This document shows, in pieces, positions 54,004 through 64,000 of a stretch of DNA of 64,000 nucleotides (position 1 is the stretch's first letter; the number at the start of each line of letters is the position of its first letter). The notes under the pieces were generated by a model. That model searched no databases. It was not told where the DNA came from and worked only from the letters and a program-made list of their open reading frames with translations. Both the position numbers and the translations under genes were made by a program. This stretch comes from Candidatus Saccharibacteria bacterium (GTDB lineage Bacteria; Patescibacteriota; Saccharimonadia; Saccharimonadales; Saccharimonadaceae). The stretch covers positions 186,001 to 250,000 of the forward strand of contig CP064991.1 of NCBI GenBank assembly GCA_016699895.1, read 5' to 3'.

Positions 54004-55455
54004 TTCGTGTGCACGATGCTGTTTACCTGTGGAGATATTATAAGGAGAATGGTTGGTCTTTTTTGCGGGGTATCGGTGTTCGAAAACGAAACCCAGGAAC
54101 GCCGAGTTTCAAAAGGGTTTTAGAAGCTAGGGACAGGGGGCATGTTATACGCGATGCTCGTTTTGTTGTTAATGCCGATAGGCTGGATATTGCAGCCAAG
54201 ACACTCTTCGCACGAGCATATGTTGAAGGAGTATCCTCGCGTTGGCCAGCAGCTGTATACAAAGAGCACCTACGTTCCTGGAATAATTTTTATGAGGATG
54301 AGCCTAATAAAGAAACATACGAGGATTTTAAGAATAGTTACATTGGAATAATTGATAGCTATCTTTGTGGCAGGATGAATTACGCAGACAGCCCTGTCGT
54401 TGTTAATCAAGCAAACGGTATGCTTAGGAATGGGGGGCATCGAGTAGCTGCGATTGTTACGGGAAACCTAGTGAATGTTATTGAGGAGAAGCAAGAAAAG
54501 GAACGATCCTGGGGTGCCGATTTTTTTAGAGGTAAACTATCAGAAAAACCAGAGTTTTTATTAGGGGAGAAATATCTCGATGCAATGACTCGTGAGTATG
54601 TTTCGTTGTGCCCTGAGAAATTGTTTGCAGTCATCATATTTCCTGCCGCGAAAGGGCATAGACGCGAGGCGGACCAGCATCTCAAAAGGATTGGGAAAGT
54701 AGTTAATCAAAAAGTATTTAAGCATAATGAGCTAGACGGGGAGAGTGTTGTTCGACAACTTTATTACGGCGAAGAGTGGAATTATGAGGGCTCTCGGGGT
54801 GTCTCGAATAAGGCAGAATGGTGTTTTAGCGGAAAAGGCAATCTCCACGTCTATATAATTGAAAGTAACATGAGTATGCAGGAGCGGGTTCGTGAAAAGG
54901 AGTATCTACGCAACGTGTGGGGGGTTGATAAGAATTCTATACACATGACAGACACTTACGATGAAGTTAATATTGTTGCCCGGATGTTTTTCCACGAAGG
55001 TACAGTCGAGACACTTAGGCGATACTATTCGTTTAGTCCGAGCATACTTAACCTATTTGATCAATACAAAAGCTCTACCGAAAGGTTTTATTGATAAAGA
55101 TAGATTTTGTATAGATTCAAGTGCAGTAATGGATTTCTTCGGTCTGCGCAATGCGGCAGACGTTGATTATATAAGTATTTGCGAAGAACTTTCCTCTCGT
55201 ATTAATGGCGTCGAACGCCACGACGGGAAGTATACAGGGTATTATCCGCTGTCTGTAGAGGAGATGATAACTGACCCAAACAATTTTTTCTATTATGCTG
55301 GTTGTAAAATATTAAAACTTGACCTTGTTGAATCAATGAAAAGAACAAGAGTCACCAAAGACCCTGACTCAGCTAGTAAAGACTTGAAGGACATTGAGCT
55401 AATAGAAAATTACAAGAAGAATCCAAAAACTATTCCACAGACCACCCAGAAGTAG
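54000..55455 (+). CDS. Polysaccharide-cluster protein of unknown function, frameshifted
   Basis: About 484 residues when joined. Frame 1 from ATG 54000 (overlapping the previous stop, ATGA) contains VVVNQANGMLRNGGHRVAAIVTG, like the GxHR motif of ParB/Srx-type or capsule-linked domains. It stops at 55094. The +1 frame continues ALPKGFIDKDRFCIDSSAVMDFFGLRNAADVDYIS, a nucleotidyltransferase-like GLR..DVDY motif, to 55455. One A too many in AAAA (about 55067-55070) would explain the break. No membrane segment. Probably sugar or phosphate decoration of the surface glycan (inference). Tail overlaps the LGFP gene by 26 bases. Confidence 0.6.
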
Positions 55456-57384
55456 GTCGCCAGACAACTTTGCCTTTCTCGAATGATTGAGAGCGAGAAT
55501 TGTCACCGTTTATGTATTTTTGACCAATAGGTTTACCGAGGCGCCCCAAGCTACCTCCTTGCTCTTGCCAATAGCCATAAAAATTACCCTCGATCTCCCA
55601 TGCTCCGGTTGTATGGCTGTGTATAATAACACCATTTTCGAAATATTGCCATGACCGACCGTCGTCTGCGGTGCCGTACGTTCCTTGTGGTACTCCCAAT
55701 AGCCCCGTCGACCCTCCTATTTGCTGCCATCTGTCGTAGATTGGACCAAAGAGTATCTCGTGTGGGCTAGAGTTTTCAGACTTTCTTACGACGAGTCCTT
55801 TTTCGTAGAATTGCCATGACCGACCGTCTTCTTCCGAGGTTTGGTTTGATGTGGGTCGACCAAGTACTCCGAAACTACCTCCAAGCGACTGCCATTTAGT
55901 GTAAAAGTTACCATAAAGGATAGGCCAGGCGGAGCCATTGGGAGCTTGAACTATCAACCCCTTGTCAAACGATTGCCATGTGTGACCAGAGGGTTCAACG
56001 ACAGTATCTGTCGTAGGTATTCCGACTTCCTGTCGATAGTTCAACCAGGCTTCGTAAACATTTCCAACTATTGTGTGAGCAGGGCTATTTGCGTCTTGTC
56101 TGACCACTATTCCATTTTTAAACAGCTGCTGTCTGTTGCCGGAGTTTGTGACTGTAACGGTGGATATGGGTTGTTTAAGGGGACCTAGACTTCCTCCTGT
56201 AGAATACCACTTGTCACCGATTGGACCTGGAACGATTTCCCACCCACCTGCATCTTGAGTATATATAACGAGCCCATTTTTAAACTGCTGCCAAATTCTG
56301 CCATCGCTATCTTCACGTATTGCGAGTGAGCTTGGGACACCCAGCCTCCCGACACTTCCTCCGAGTTCTTGCCATCGCTGATATGTGGAAGAGTAGGGGA
56401 CGAAGCGGGCTCCATATTCAATGGTCCATATAACTACGCCTTTATCGTAACTCTGCCAAACTCTGGGGGCAGCGTCATATTCTAACTTTACTGTACCGCT
56501 AGGACTACCCATTTGAAGTTTCTGCTGAGAGTATAATGTGTTTATTTCCCCAGTCGCTTTGGTGATATCTAGGTAGATGCCGCTTGTTGGATCACCGAAC
56601 CAATCGGTGAAATATAGCCAGAAATTTCTGTTACCGTAGGCGCCACAGCTATCGCCGGTGCCATACCCAGCATTGAGCGCTGACTGATTAGGCTGGTACG
56701 GCGTGTAGCGATAGAGGGCTGAGGTTGCACGGTTTTTGATATTGATAGTAGATCCACCACAACGATTGCGGTCTGGATGGTACTGAACATAGTTCTCGCC
56801 GACTGGGTAGTTGCTCCAGCCGCCATTGAGAACATTGCGAAAGAGGTTTGCGGCTTGCCGTATCTGGTTCTTTAGGCCGTAATACTGGGTGTCGCAAGCT
56901 GCTGTGCCGGGACATCCATAGCCCGTAGCCGAACGATACTGAATGCTGTTTGGCCATGTGTCGGTGATCAGGCCCTGTTCTTTTTGCAGTAGAACAATGA
57001 TTACCTGAGGGTTGATACTGTAGTCCTGTGCGGCTTGCCAGATGATATGGGCAGCAGATTCACCATCAAAGGTATCTTCGAACATGCAGACGAATCGACC
57101 ATCCTTTACCTTGTGGTATTGGCTAGCTTTGCTAATGTTTGTATTATTACAGGGGTTTTTACTCTCAGGAATGTCTGGATCTGGGCTTCGGTCATGCTGT
57201 TTTTGTTGCTCATCACGGAATCAGACATGATATTACTCGGGTCAAAGTTGCGTAGATCTGCAGCATCGGCAGGGCGCTGGAGCTGCAGATACGACCAGAC
57301 GCCAAAGGCTAATCCAATAACGACAAATGCAGTCGTGACGATAGTCCTCGGTGTATTATTATTGTGTCTGATCCGTAGTATCAT
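55430..57384 (-). CDS. LGFP-repeat cell-wall protein, frameshifted
   Basis: About 651 residues joined. Frame 1 from ATG 57384 has a membrane anchor (TIVTTAFVVIGLAFGVWSYLQL) and ends SMTEAQIQTFLRVK. The following frame resumes SKNPCNNTNISKASQYHKVKDGRFVCMFEDTF, so a G is missing near 57165. Next comes a lysozyme-like domain (AAHIIWQAAQDYSINPQVIIVLLQKEQGLI), then about seven LGFP repeats of roughly 50 residues (LGGSVGRLGVP, GGSFGVLGRPTSN). LGFP repeats bind mycolate or arabinogalactan walls in Actinobacteria, here perhaps the host surface. AGGAGA ribosome site. Confidence 0.85.
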
Positions 57385-57394
57385 TCTCGTTCTC

Positions 57395-57940
57395 CTAGAT
57401 AGTCACCCTGTCTTTAAAGGTGCCGGTTCGGTTTCCGCTCGTTACAGTTATTTCGATGGCCCACTGTCCACTAGATAGTTCGGAGACGGGTACGGAGAAG
57501 CCCTCACAGGTCGATGATGATGGATTTGTGATAATAGAGGCACTTCTCGTCACCGTTTTTCCGGCCGAGGTTAATTTTAGACTACATGTTCCAGACGTGA
57601 GGGATTGATCAATGGTGACACGTAGCGTTAAATTACCATCAACAACAGATTTATAGTTAATGACGCCAGTCAGAGAGTTGCTCGTGTTTGGGCTATCGCC
57701 TTCGTATTGTTTAGGGGTGTCTTTTCCGTCTTCTCCTAGAGTGGTCGGTGTAGTTTTGTCATTCGTTTTATCCGTCTCATCATTTGTTTTTGGAGTATCA
57801 TTATTACTCGTCTCAGCCGAACGTTTATCGTCTGACGGACGGGTGGCGTAGTAGGCATAAACACCTCCGCCGAGGATCAAAACAGCGATGCCGGCAATTA
57901 AGAGAGCTTTTTTTGGTGATTTTTTCTGTTGAATGCGCAT
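57395..57940 (-). CDS. Membrane-anchored exported protein, unknown
   Basis: 181 residues. Membrane anchor ALLIAGIAVLILGGGVYAYYA (about 12-32), a 55-residue Thr/Asp/Asn/Lys-rich linker, then a beta-sandwich-like domain of about 90 residues with two Cys (GTCSLKL, STCEGFSV) that may pair. Ten bases upstream of the LGFP gene on the same strand, so probably co-expressed on the cell surface. No family recognised. Confidence 0.7.
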   Translation of the reverse strand: MRIQQKKSPKKALLIAGIAVLILGGGVYAYYATRPSDDKRSAETSNNDTPKTNDETDKTNDKTTPTTLGEDGKDTPKQYEGDSPNTSNSLTGVINYKSVVDGNLTLRVTIDQSLTSGTCSLKLTSAGKTVTRSASIITNPSSSTCEGFSVPVSELSSGQWAIEITVTSGNRTGTFKDRVTI

Positions 57941-58061
57941 AATACCAGTGCCCTTTACCTTTATTATATCCTATAGTGCTATTATAACATAAGTATTATA
58001 GATTTATCAAATACTGAGATCCGAGTGGCGCAATAACTAGGCCTATGCTATCATATAGGGT

Positions 58062-59183
58062 ATGACAAAATTCCCACTTGTATCTATTATTGTCCCTGTC
58101 TACAATGTTGAAAAGTATATGCCCGTATGTCTCGATAGTATATTAAATCAGACATACAAAAACATCGAAGTTATCGTAGTGAGCGACGCAAGTCCAGGCA
58201 ACATAGCGGAAATCGTGAAAACGTATCAAACCAAGCATAAAAACATTAAATTTATCAATCTAAAGGAAAATGTGGGACTGTTTCGTGCGCGAATCAAAGG
58301 CATGGAACAGGTAACGGGCGACTACATTATAAATATCGATGGAGACGATGCAATTTGTATCGATTACGTCGAAAAACTAGTTCGTCGGGCGATCGAAACC
58401 GGAGCCGATATCGTTTTGAACGAGACGATGCGGTATGAGGAAAAGAATCAATCGAAACACCTGCCTAATCTAGTAAAAAGTATTAGTTATGACGAGGTTA
58501 TAGAGGGCAAAAATGCGGCGCTGTCTGAGTTGTTGCGAAAAGGCAATTTTTTCTGGGAGGTTTGTGGCAAGTTGTATCATAAGTCTGTTATAGATGCTGC
58601 TATGAAAGACCTAAAGGATATCGATCGACATGTTTTAATGGGTGAGGATATATTATTTAATGTCCACTTGTTTTACTATTGTAACAAGCTAGCGCGTGCA
58701 GAGTTTGCCTTTTATTATTACCTGATAAACGATGGATCAATTACGGCGAAAAACGCTAATGTAGAAAAGAAAGATAGAGTGTTACAGGATCTACTGTTCG
58801 TATTCAAAGAAATCGAGAATTTTATGAAGGCCAAAGGTATATTCAACAAATACGAGAAACAGTATCGCTATCTACGAAATACACAGGCTGCTAAATATTA
58901 CGAAGAAATACACGAAGATTTCTCGGGTAAAAACAAGCGATTGCTGACAAAACATGTCGAAGAGATGATGTATGACAAGGTAGGGTTTGATCGAGAAGTA
59001 GAACTGCGAAGTATCGACGTAGCAGGTGACATCAAAGATTTGCGGTGGAGACTAGAGTCAATGAACTCGATCAAAGTTTCTGGGTTGAAGTTTCTATCAA
59101 ACGTCAAGCGCAAACTAAAAAAGCATGGTGAGGTAGGTAATGCCAAACAAGGATGTAGTGTCGGTTATTCTCCCTATTTATAA
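58062..59183 (+). CDS. GT2 family glycosyltransferase
   Basis: 373 residues. FPLVSIIVPVYNVEKYMPVCLDSIL, NIEVIVVSDASPGN, GDYIINIDGDDAICIDY (DxD) are typical GT-A. C-terminal 170 residues are helical and charged. No anchor. Extended -10 TGC-TATCAT ends seven bases before ATG, leaderless. Its last 44 bases overlap the next gene, so the two are coupled. Confidence 0.92.
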   Translation: MTKFPLVSIIVPVYNVEKYMPVCLDSILNQTYKNIEVIVVSDASPGNIAEIVKTYQTKHKNIKFINLKENVGLFRARIKGMEQVTGDYIINIDGDDAICIDYVEKLVRRAIETGADIVLNETMRYEEKNQSKHLPNLVKSISYDEVIEGKNAALSELLRKGNFFWEVCGKLYHKSVIDAAMKDLKDIDRHVLMGEDILFNVHLFYYCNKLARAEFAFYYYLINDGSITAKNANVEKKDRVLQDLLFVFKEIENFMKAKGIFNKYEKQYRYLRNTQAAKYYEEIHEDFSGKNKRLLTKHVEEMMYDKVGFDREVELRSIDVAGDIKDLRWRLESMNSIKVSGLKFLSNVKRKLKKHGEVGNAKQGCSVGYSPYL

Positions 59184-61324
59184 TGTTGAGAAGTTTCTGC
59201 GGGAGTGTGTCGAGAGCGTAATGGGCCAGACATATCATAACCTAGAGATTATTTTGGTGGACGACGGCGCTACAGACTCATCCGGAAAGATGTGCGATGA
59301 GTTCGCCAAAAAGACCAGCGGATCAAAGTCGTGCACAAGAAAAACGCTGGGCTAAATATGGCTCGCAAGAGCGGTTTTGAGGTGAGTACGGGGGAATGGA
59401 TCACCTTTGTTGATAGTGATGATGTGATCGATCCACATTACGTTGCTTATTTGCTAGAAGCGGCAAAAAAGCATAGCTCAGAAATAGCAATGTGCGGATA
59501 TAAATATTTTGTAGATACCTATGAACGCGATGACAAGAAATTATCGACGTATACGAAAGCTCTAAAGTCAACAATTGATATGTATTTGCTCGATGGTCGT
59601 CCGGACGAGTATTTTTTCATGCAAACTGCATGGGCAAAATTGTTTAGTCGTCGACTCATCTCGTTGATTGACTGGGATTTTTCAAACTATAGGACAAACG
59701 AAGACGAATTCATGTCGATGATGTACTATTCTGACCTAAAGACACCTCTGGCTATCGTTGATAATCGCCTGCTCTATTATCGTCAGCGACCAGATTCTAT
59801 TATGGGACAGAATGACAAAGAATACGTGAATTTTTATAATGGCAAGCCACTGACTAGATTCGAATATTTAGCAGAGGTTCACGACAAGCGTCTAGAAAGA
59901 TTTGGCAAAAAATATGCCAATGAGATAGCTTATTGGTTTGGTCTACACTACATTATCAGTCTCAGTAGAGCATATAATCTCAATCAGGACCCCCTGACCG
60001 CCAATGATAAAAAGGTATTCAACGACAGGTTAGAGGGTATCATCACGGCGAGCCGACACCATCGCTATTGGAACGAACACAAGGTTATTATGGATGAAAT
60101 CGAGCGCGCCGGTAACATTGAAGGATTTTTTAACTACAAAAAGACTTCGCCAACTGTCTCGATAATTGTGCCCGTGTATAATGCCGAAAATTTTTTGGAG
60201 CAGAGTCTCGGATCAATTATCAACCAGACGTACTTTAATTTGGAAATAATTTTGATCAATGATGGTTCAACTGATCGAACAGCTGAGATATGTGATCTAT
60301 TTGCAAAACGTGACTATAGGGTGAGAGTAGTTACCCAGGAGAATCGCGGCGTATCGGCTGCTCGAAATCACGGATTAGACATCGCTATTGGCAGATATGT
60401 GATGTTCGTCGACAGCGATGATTTTCTAGAGCCATTTGCAGTCGAGAGGCTCATCCAGGCTGCAGACAGAGACGGACAAAAGTCGGATATTTATATCGGC
60501 GGAATATATGACTATCATACAGCTGGCTATTATTTTGATTATCAGCCTCATACTCTGCCCGTACACAAGAATTTCACCTACGATCAGGGCGATAAAGACG
60601 CACTGTACCACGTTATGACGAGCATCAACTCGCCTTTTGCAAAGCTGTACAGCAAAACATTCCTGGACAAACATAAACTACGATTCGACGAGAACATTCG
60701 TATTTGCGAGGATACACTGTTCGTATTCGAGGCGATCATGCTCTCTAGCGGAGTGTATATTATTGAGGATCGTATATATTTCTATAGAAACGATTTCGTT
60801 AACAACTACTCTGCGATGGGCACTATAGATGATAGTAAGGCACTAGATTTCACAAAGGCCTTTGCAGGTATGCATGACATATTGGTCGCAAAGGAGCTTA
60901 CGAAAGACAGCTCTATTATGCACGCATTTCGACGAGGACTAGTTGCACACATGCTCTATAGTCTAGAGGTGGTAGAGAAAATGCTGCTGCACACAGGAAA
61001 GTATTCGATAGTTTAGCCGAGCTGATCACTACCTATAATCTCGAGGAGGAGCATGCGGGTAGTGAATTTGACAAACAGCAATTCGAATCAATCGTTCGAG
61101 GTGATTATGCGAGCTATACCTTGTTAAAATTAAGCGAATATAAGCGTCGAATGAATGCGCTGATCGAAAAAAACGAGCTTGCGAATAAACGTTCCGACAG
61201 AGGATCTAGTTTGGTGCGTAAAGTAGCTCATAAAGTAGCCCCCTATGTGCCCCCGCGACAAAGACAATTTATAAAGAGGGCTGCACGTCGTGTTCGGCGT
61301 GAGCTATCTAGACTAGGGAAGTAA
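59140..61324 (+). CDS. Tandem two-domain GT2 glycosyltransferase, frameshifted
   Basis: About 728 residues joined. Frame 1 (59140) has VVSVILPIYNVEKFLRECVESVMGQTYHNLEIILVDDGATD, breaking at an A5 run (59308-59312). The next frame resumes DQRIKVVHKKNAGLNMARKSG with FVDSDDVIDPH (DxD 1), then a second GT2 domain (TVSIIVPVYNAENFLEQSL, LINDGSTDRTAEIC, FVDSDDFLEP). It breaks again at an A3 run (60998-61000) and ends with a basic tail (RQFIKRAARRVRRELSRLGK). Two GT2 domains suggest a processive or bifunctional enzyme making a repeat. No membrane anchor. Confidence 0.85.
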
Positions 61325-61326
61325 AC

Positions 61327-62725
61327 TTAGCCGAGCAGGCCGCCAAACATTCCCCATTGGTAGTTGAGAAGGATAACAAACACTGTAGCTGCGAGAGATA
61401 GGCAAGAGCCAATAATAACGACATTTCTAAATATTATTTCTTTTGTAATAAACACACGGGCAAATGGAATAGCAGCAAGCATAAACAAGGCCGGGTAATA
61501 GTATCGTATCTGAACACCCCTGATGATATTATCACCGTTTTGCATATATGATGCGGCTATGTGTATGGCCGCAAAGCTGGCTACTACAACCAATGACGCA
61601 ACTGCGATGCTTGACCAACCAAATAATTTGCGCCATAGATTACTCATATTGAGCTTCGTTGTGTCTTTGGCATAGCCGACAAATAGATACATTATAATCA
61701 TCGCGTTGACGAGGGTGACAATAACTGATGGAATAGCCGCCGCCCCACCTCCTCCGCTGCCATTATATAGAAAATCGTAACCTATCCAGCCGTAGAACAT
61801 CGTTTTTATAAATGCGAACGGAAAAGTTAATATAGCGATAGGTGCAGAGTCTGGCTTCTCCATAACGTCACTCCCTACTGCCTTTTGCCACAGTACTGCA
61901 ATCACTGCCGCCAAGGCTATGACGGTAGCCTTTTGCCAGATGTATTTTTCTTGCCCCATAAAACCAAAATAGCGGTAAAAATAATATGCCAGGTATCATT
62001 CCCTTGGGAAGAACCATCATAATCGCAGCAAGAGATGCAATTGCAAGTAACCACTTACTCTGTTTTTTGAGCTGTGCAGGAGCCAAATACATACTGCGTA
62101 CGATAACTGCAATGAAGATAGATATAGCACCGTATAGCATATAGTCGCCACCAGGATTTGCAAAGTGGGATATTGAGTATGGAAGCAGGGCGATACCAAC
62201 GAGCGCCCATTTTCTAACGGGCAATAGTTTTATAGCTACAACTATCATTGCAATATATGCAATCATGACAGATATGCGCATCATGTACAGCATGGCAACT
62301 ATAGGCATATTGAATACTTTACCAATGAGAATAGCCACTGTTTGTGGTATATAGGTGGTGGGTGAATAGCTTGAAGCGGTAGTAATAACGCCCTCAGAGT
62401 TCGCCCTATCTAATGGCAGTGCAAAAGCGCACTTTAGGGATTCGGCTTTATTGCTTCCGTATGTGGTCGAGTCGTATTTGTAAAGTTGGCCAGGAATCGG
62501 TTTTGAGGTCTGTATGCAGCCGATGGTCTTTCGATAGCTTTGAGGTATTTGTACTTCCTCGTAACGTTTCACTGTGAGTTGCCCACGCGATATACCATAT
62601 GCTCGGACGAAGTGAGCTTCTTCATCCCCTCCAGCGAATGGGGGGAGTCAGTACAATAATAAGACTACCAAAAAAACAGCAATGATCGAGAATACAATAG
62701 CTGGCGAAGAGATAATTTTACGCAT
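61327..62725 (-). CDS. DUF2142-like polytopic membrane protein, frameshifted
   Basis: About 466 residues when joined, ATG 62725. Starts MRKIISSPAIVFSIIAVFLVVLLLY, then a break at T7/C6 runs (62670-62676, 62635-62641). Resumes PPFAGGDEEAHFVRAYGISRGQLTVKRYEEVQ, the early DExAH-type loop of DUF2142/C-type mannosyltransferase-like proteins. A second break at an A5 run (61945-61949) joins FLPLFWFYGARK to YIWQKATVIALAAVI. About eleven hydrophobic segments in all. Probably a membrane glycosyltransferase-like protein of the glycan cluster; function unproven. Confidence 0.72.
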
Positions 62726-62770
62726 ATGCTCATTAATTATATCATTAATGGAAATTCCTGTCGTGCGATC

Positions 62771-63175
62771 TTATTTAGATTGAGTCGAGCGTTCTACTGA
62801 CCTAGGAGTCGCTGTCTCTGGGGTTGGCGTGGTATTTAGAAGAATGACCCCACCAATAATCATTGCAATAGCTACTATTTTCATTGAGGTAAAATCTTCT
62901 TTGAATATGAAATAAGATGCAATAAATACTAGAATATATACAAGAGCTGTTGTTAGAGGGACTATGTATCCCAGGCTAAATTTGGAGACAAGAATGATGT
63001 AAAGCAAGAAACTTATTCCGTACGTCAGTATTCCTAGCATAGCTAGGATGCCCAGATTCCAAACAAGCTTGCCGTCAACAATTGATAAAAAGCCAGAGCC
63101 ATTCGTTCCTAGTTTGAGAAGGACGAGACCGCCTGCGGTGGTCAATACGTAAGCTGCTATTAGTAGTTTGTCCAT
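62771..63175 (-). CDS. Small multidrug-resistance/DMT-type transporter
   Basis: 134 residues from ATG 63175 (MDKLLIAAYVLTTAGGLVLLKLG); TATAAT (63187-63182) is six bases before it, so upstream codons cannot be translated. Four helices with SMR-like ends: GGLVLLKLG, LAMLGILTYGISFLLYIIL, IVPLTTALVYILVFIASYFIFKEDF and IVAIAMIIGGVILL. No strong EmrE Glu in helix 1, so not a proven drug pump; could be an aminoarabinose or lipid-linked-sugar flippase-like (ArnE-type) transporter. Confidence 0.78.
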   Translation of the reverse strand: MDKLLIAAYVLTTAGGLVLLKLGTNGSGFLSIVDGKLVWNLGILAMLGILTYGISFLLYIILVSKFSLGYIVPLTTALVYILVFIASYFIFKEDFTSMKIVAIAMIIGGVILLNTTPTPETATPRSVERSTQSK

Positions 63176-63216
63176 AGATTTATTATAAGTTATCAATACG
63201 GTGAATGTCTAGAGGA

Positions 63217-64000
63217 TTAATTATCCGGATATTCTGAGTCGGGAGTCCGTCTGTTATTAATAGTGAAGTCTATTAGTCTGGTAAGATTATATTCTCGCTC
63301 AAAATGCTCGAAGTAGTACTTCTTACCGTTTTGTCCCATTTGATTCCTTTTCTTAACAGGCATTGTGACAAGCCTTTTTATTGCATTTGCTAGACCTTGG
63401 ATGTCTCCCGAGTCAACACAAATACCGCAGTTTGCGTACTCATTTATAAGGCGTTGACCCTCACCATCCATAGCGGCGATGATGGGTTTGCCAGCAGGCA
63501 TGTAGGAATATACTTTTGCGGGAATGCCATATTCAAATAGAGGGCTTTTCGACAATGCTACGATAGTTGCGTCGGCGATTGACTGATATTTTGGTACTTC
63601 GGTGACAGGCTTGAGCCCCTCGAATACGAATTGCTCATCGAGTCCGAGCTTGTGCACTTCCGTCTCGAGCCACTTACGTGACATGCCGTCGCCCAGGATG
63701 ATGTATCGAACGTCTGCCGGTACTTTTTCTTTTGCTATCTTGGCGGCTTGTGTTACTATATCGAAACATTGTGCGGGGTTGATGTTACCCGCAAAAACGA
63801 TATTGAAGGTAGCAGCAAACCGTTTTTCGAGCTCTTTATCGTGAGCTTCTGCTTCGTATATTTTCTCTGGAGCCTGAGGGATGTAGAGTGTCTTTTCCTT
63901 TGCTATCCCTACCTCGCTAACAAATCGTTCCTGCATACCTTTGAAGACGCCAATAATTCCGTCTGATCGGCGATAATGCCAATATGAGAAGCGAGTGATA
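63217..64000 (-). CDS. GT4 family glycosyltransferase (partial, N-terminus beyond window)
   Basis: 261 codons are open and extend past 64000 in frame (FSYWHYRRSDGIIGVFKGMQ before the ATG at 63936), so the true start is outside. GT-B fold C-terminal half: FNIVFAGNINPAQCFDIVTQAAKI, VRYIILGDGMSRKWLETE, VVALSKSPLFEYGIPAKVYSYMPAGKPIIAAMDGE, with E-x7-E-like catalytic region. Retaining enzyme transferring a sugar to a lipid- or glycan-bound acceptor. Last gene in view of the polysaccharide region. Confidence 0.9.
   Translation of the reverse strand, partial: ITRFSYWHYRRSDGIIGVFKGMQERFVSEVGIAKEKTLYIPQAPEKIYEAEAHDKELEKRFAATFNIVFAGNINPAQCFDIVTQAAKIAKEKVPADVRYIILGDGMSRKWLETEVHKLGLDEQFVFEGLKPVTEVPKYQSIADATIVALSKSPLFEYGIPAKVYSYMPAGKPIIAAMDGEGQRLINEYANCGICVDSGDIQGLANAIKRLVTMPVKKRNQMGQNGKKYYFEHFEREYNLTRLIDFTINNRRTPDSEYPDN

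Overview
The window looks like a chromosomal segment of a Candidatus Saccharibacteria (TM7, Patescibacteria/CPR) genome. The reasons are the roughly balanced base composition, the use of TGA as an ordinary stop (standard code, unlike Gracilibacteria), a dispersed VirB4/VirB6/PrgI-type secretion locus with many small VirB2-like pilins, FemAB-type peptidoglycan ligases, and the frequent placement of a -10 hexamer only 6-9 bases before the start codon (leaderless or near-leaderless mRNAs). The assignment is an inference from gene content; no rRNA is present to confirm it.

Layout. 1-13 kb: a type IV secretion/pilus-like locus. prgI, a TraC-like gene, virB4 and a very large virB6-like gene run leftward, and six small VirB2/TrbC-like pilins run rightward. 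Between the pilins lies a leftward gene that carries a textbook-looking -1 frameshift signal. 13-29 kb: housekeeping genes (Hsp20, ComF-like, three tRNA-Ser, HIT, rlmH, valS, tsaD, Nudix, cis-prenyltransferase, Mur ligase) with three FemAB-family aminoacyltransferases, suggesting a cell-wall building block. 29.1-30 kb: a run of hairpins and a GC-rich orphan gene unlike its surroundings. 30-32.4 kb: groES-mazG-like-groEL under a CIRCE-like operator. 32.5-40.4 kb: coiled-coil and unknown proteins, a sugar-phosphate isomerase, a lipid-kinase-like protein, a MacB-like ABC exporter, a cobalamin-type riboswitch in front of an unknown gene, a tRNA-Ser next to a disrupted copy of itself, and a tRNA-Pro.

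40.4-49.5 kb is the replication-origin neighbourhood: tsaE, recX, an unknown gene, recA, ruvB, dnaN and dnaA run leftward; rpmH, rnpA, yidC and jag run rightward. The dnaA-rpmH gap has several DnaA-box-like sites. 49.5-64 kb is a surface-polysaccharide region: GtrA/GtrB, GT2 and GT4 glycosyltransferases, a Wzm/Wzt-type ABC exporter, an LGFP-repeat wall protein, a DUF2142-like membrane protein and a small DMT/SMR-like transporter. This last region is full of single-base frameshifts in short homopolymers, as is dnaN. Unpolished assembly is the simplest explanation, but decay or slippage cannot be excluded from one sequence.

Most promising for follow-up: the -1 frameshift cassette inside the pilin locus (11155-11193), the cobalamin riboswitch gene (38545-39986), and the GC-rich gene with its hairpin array (29137-29961).
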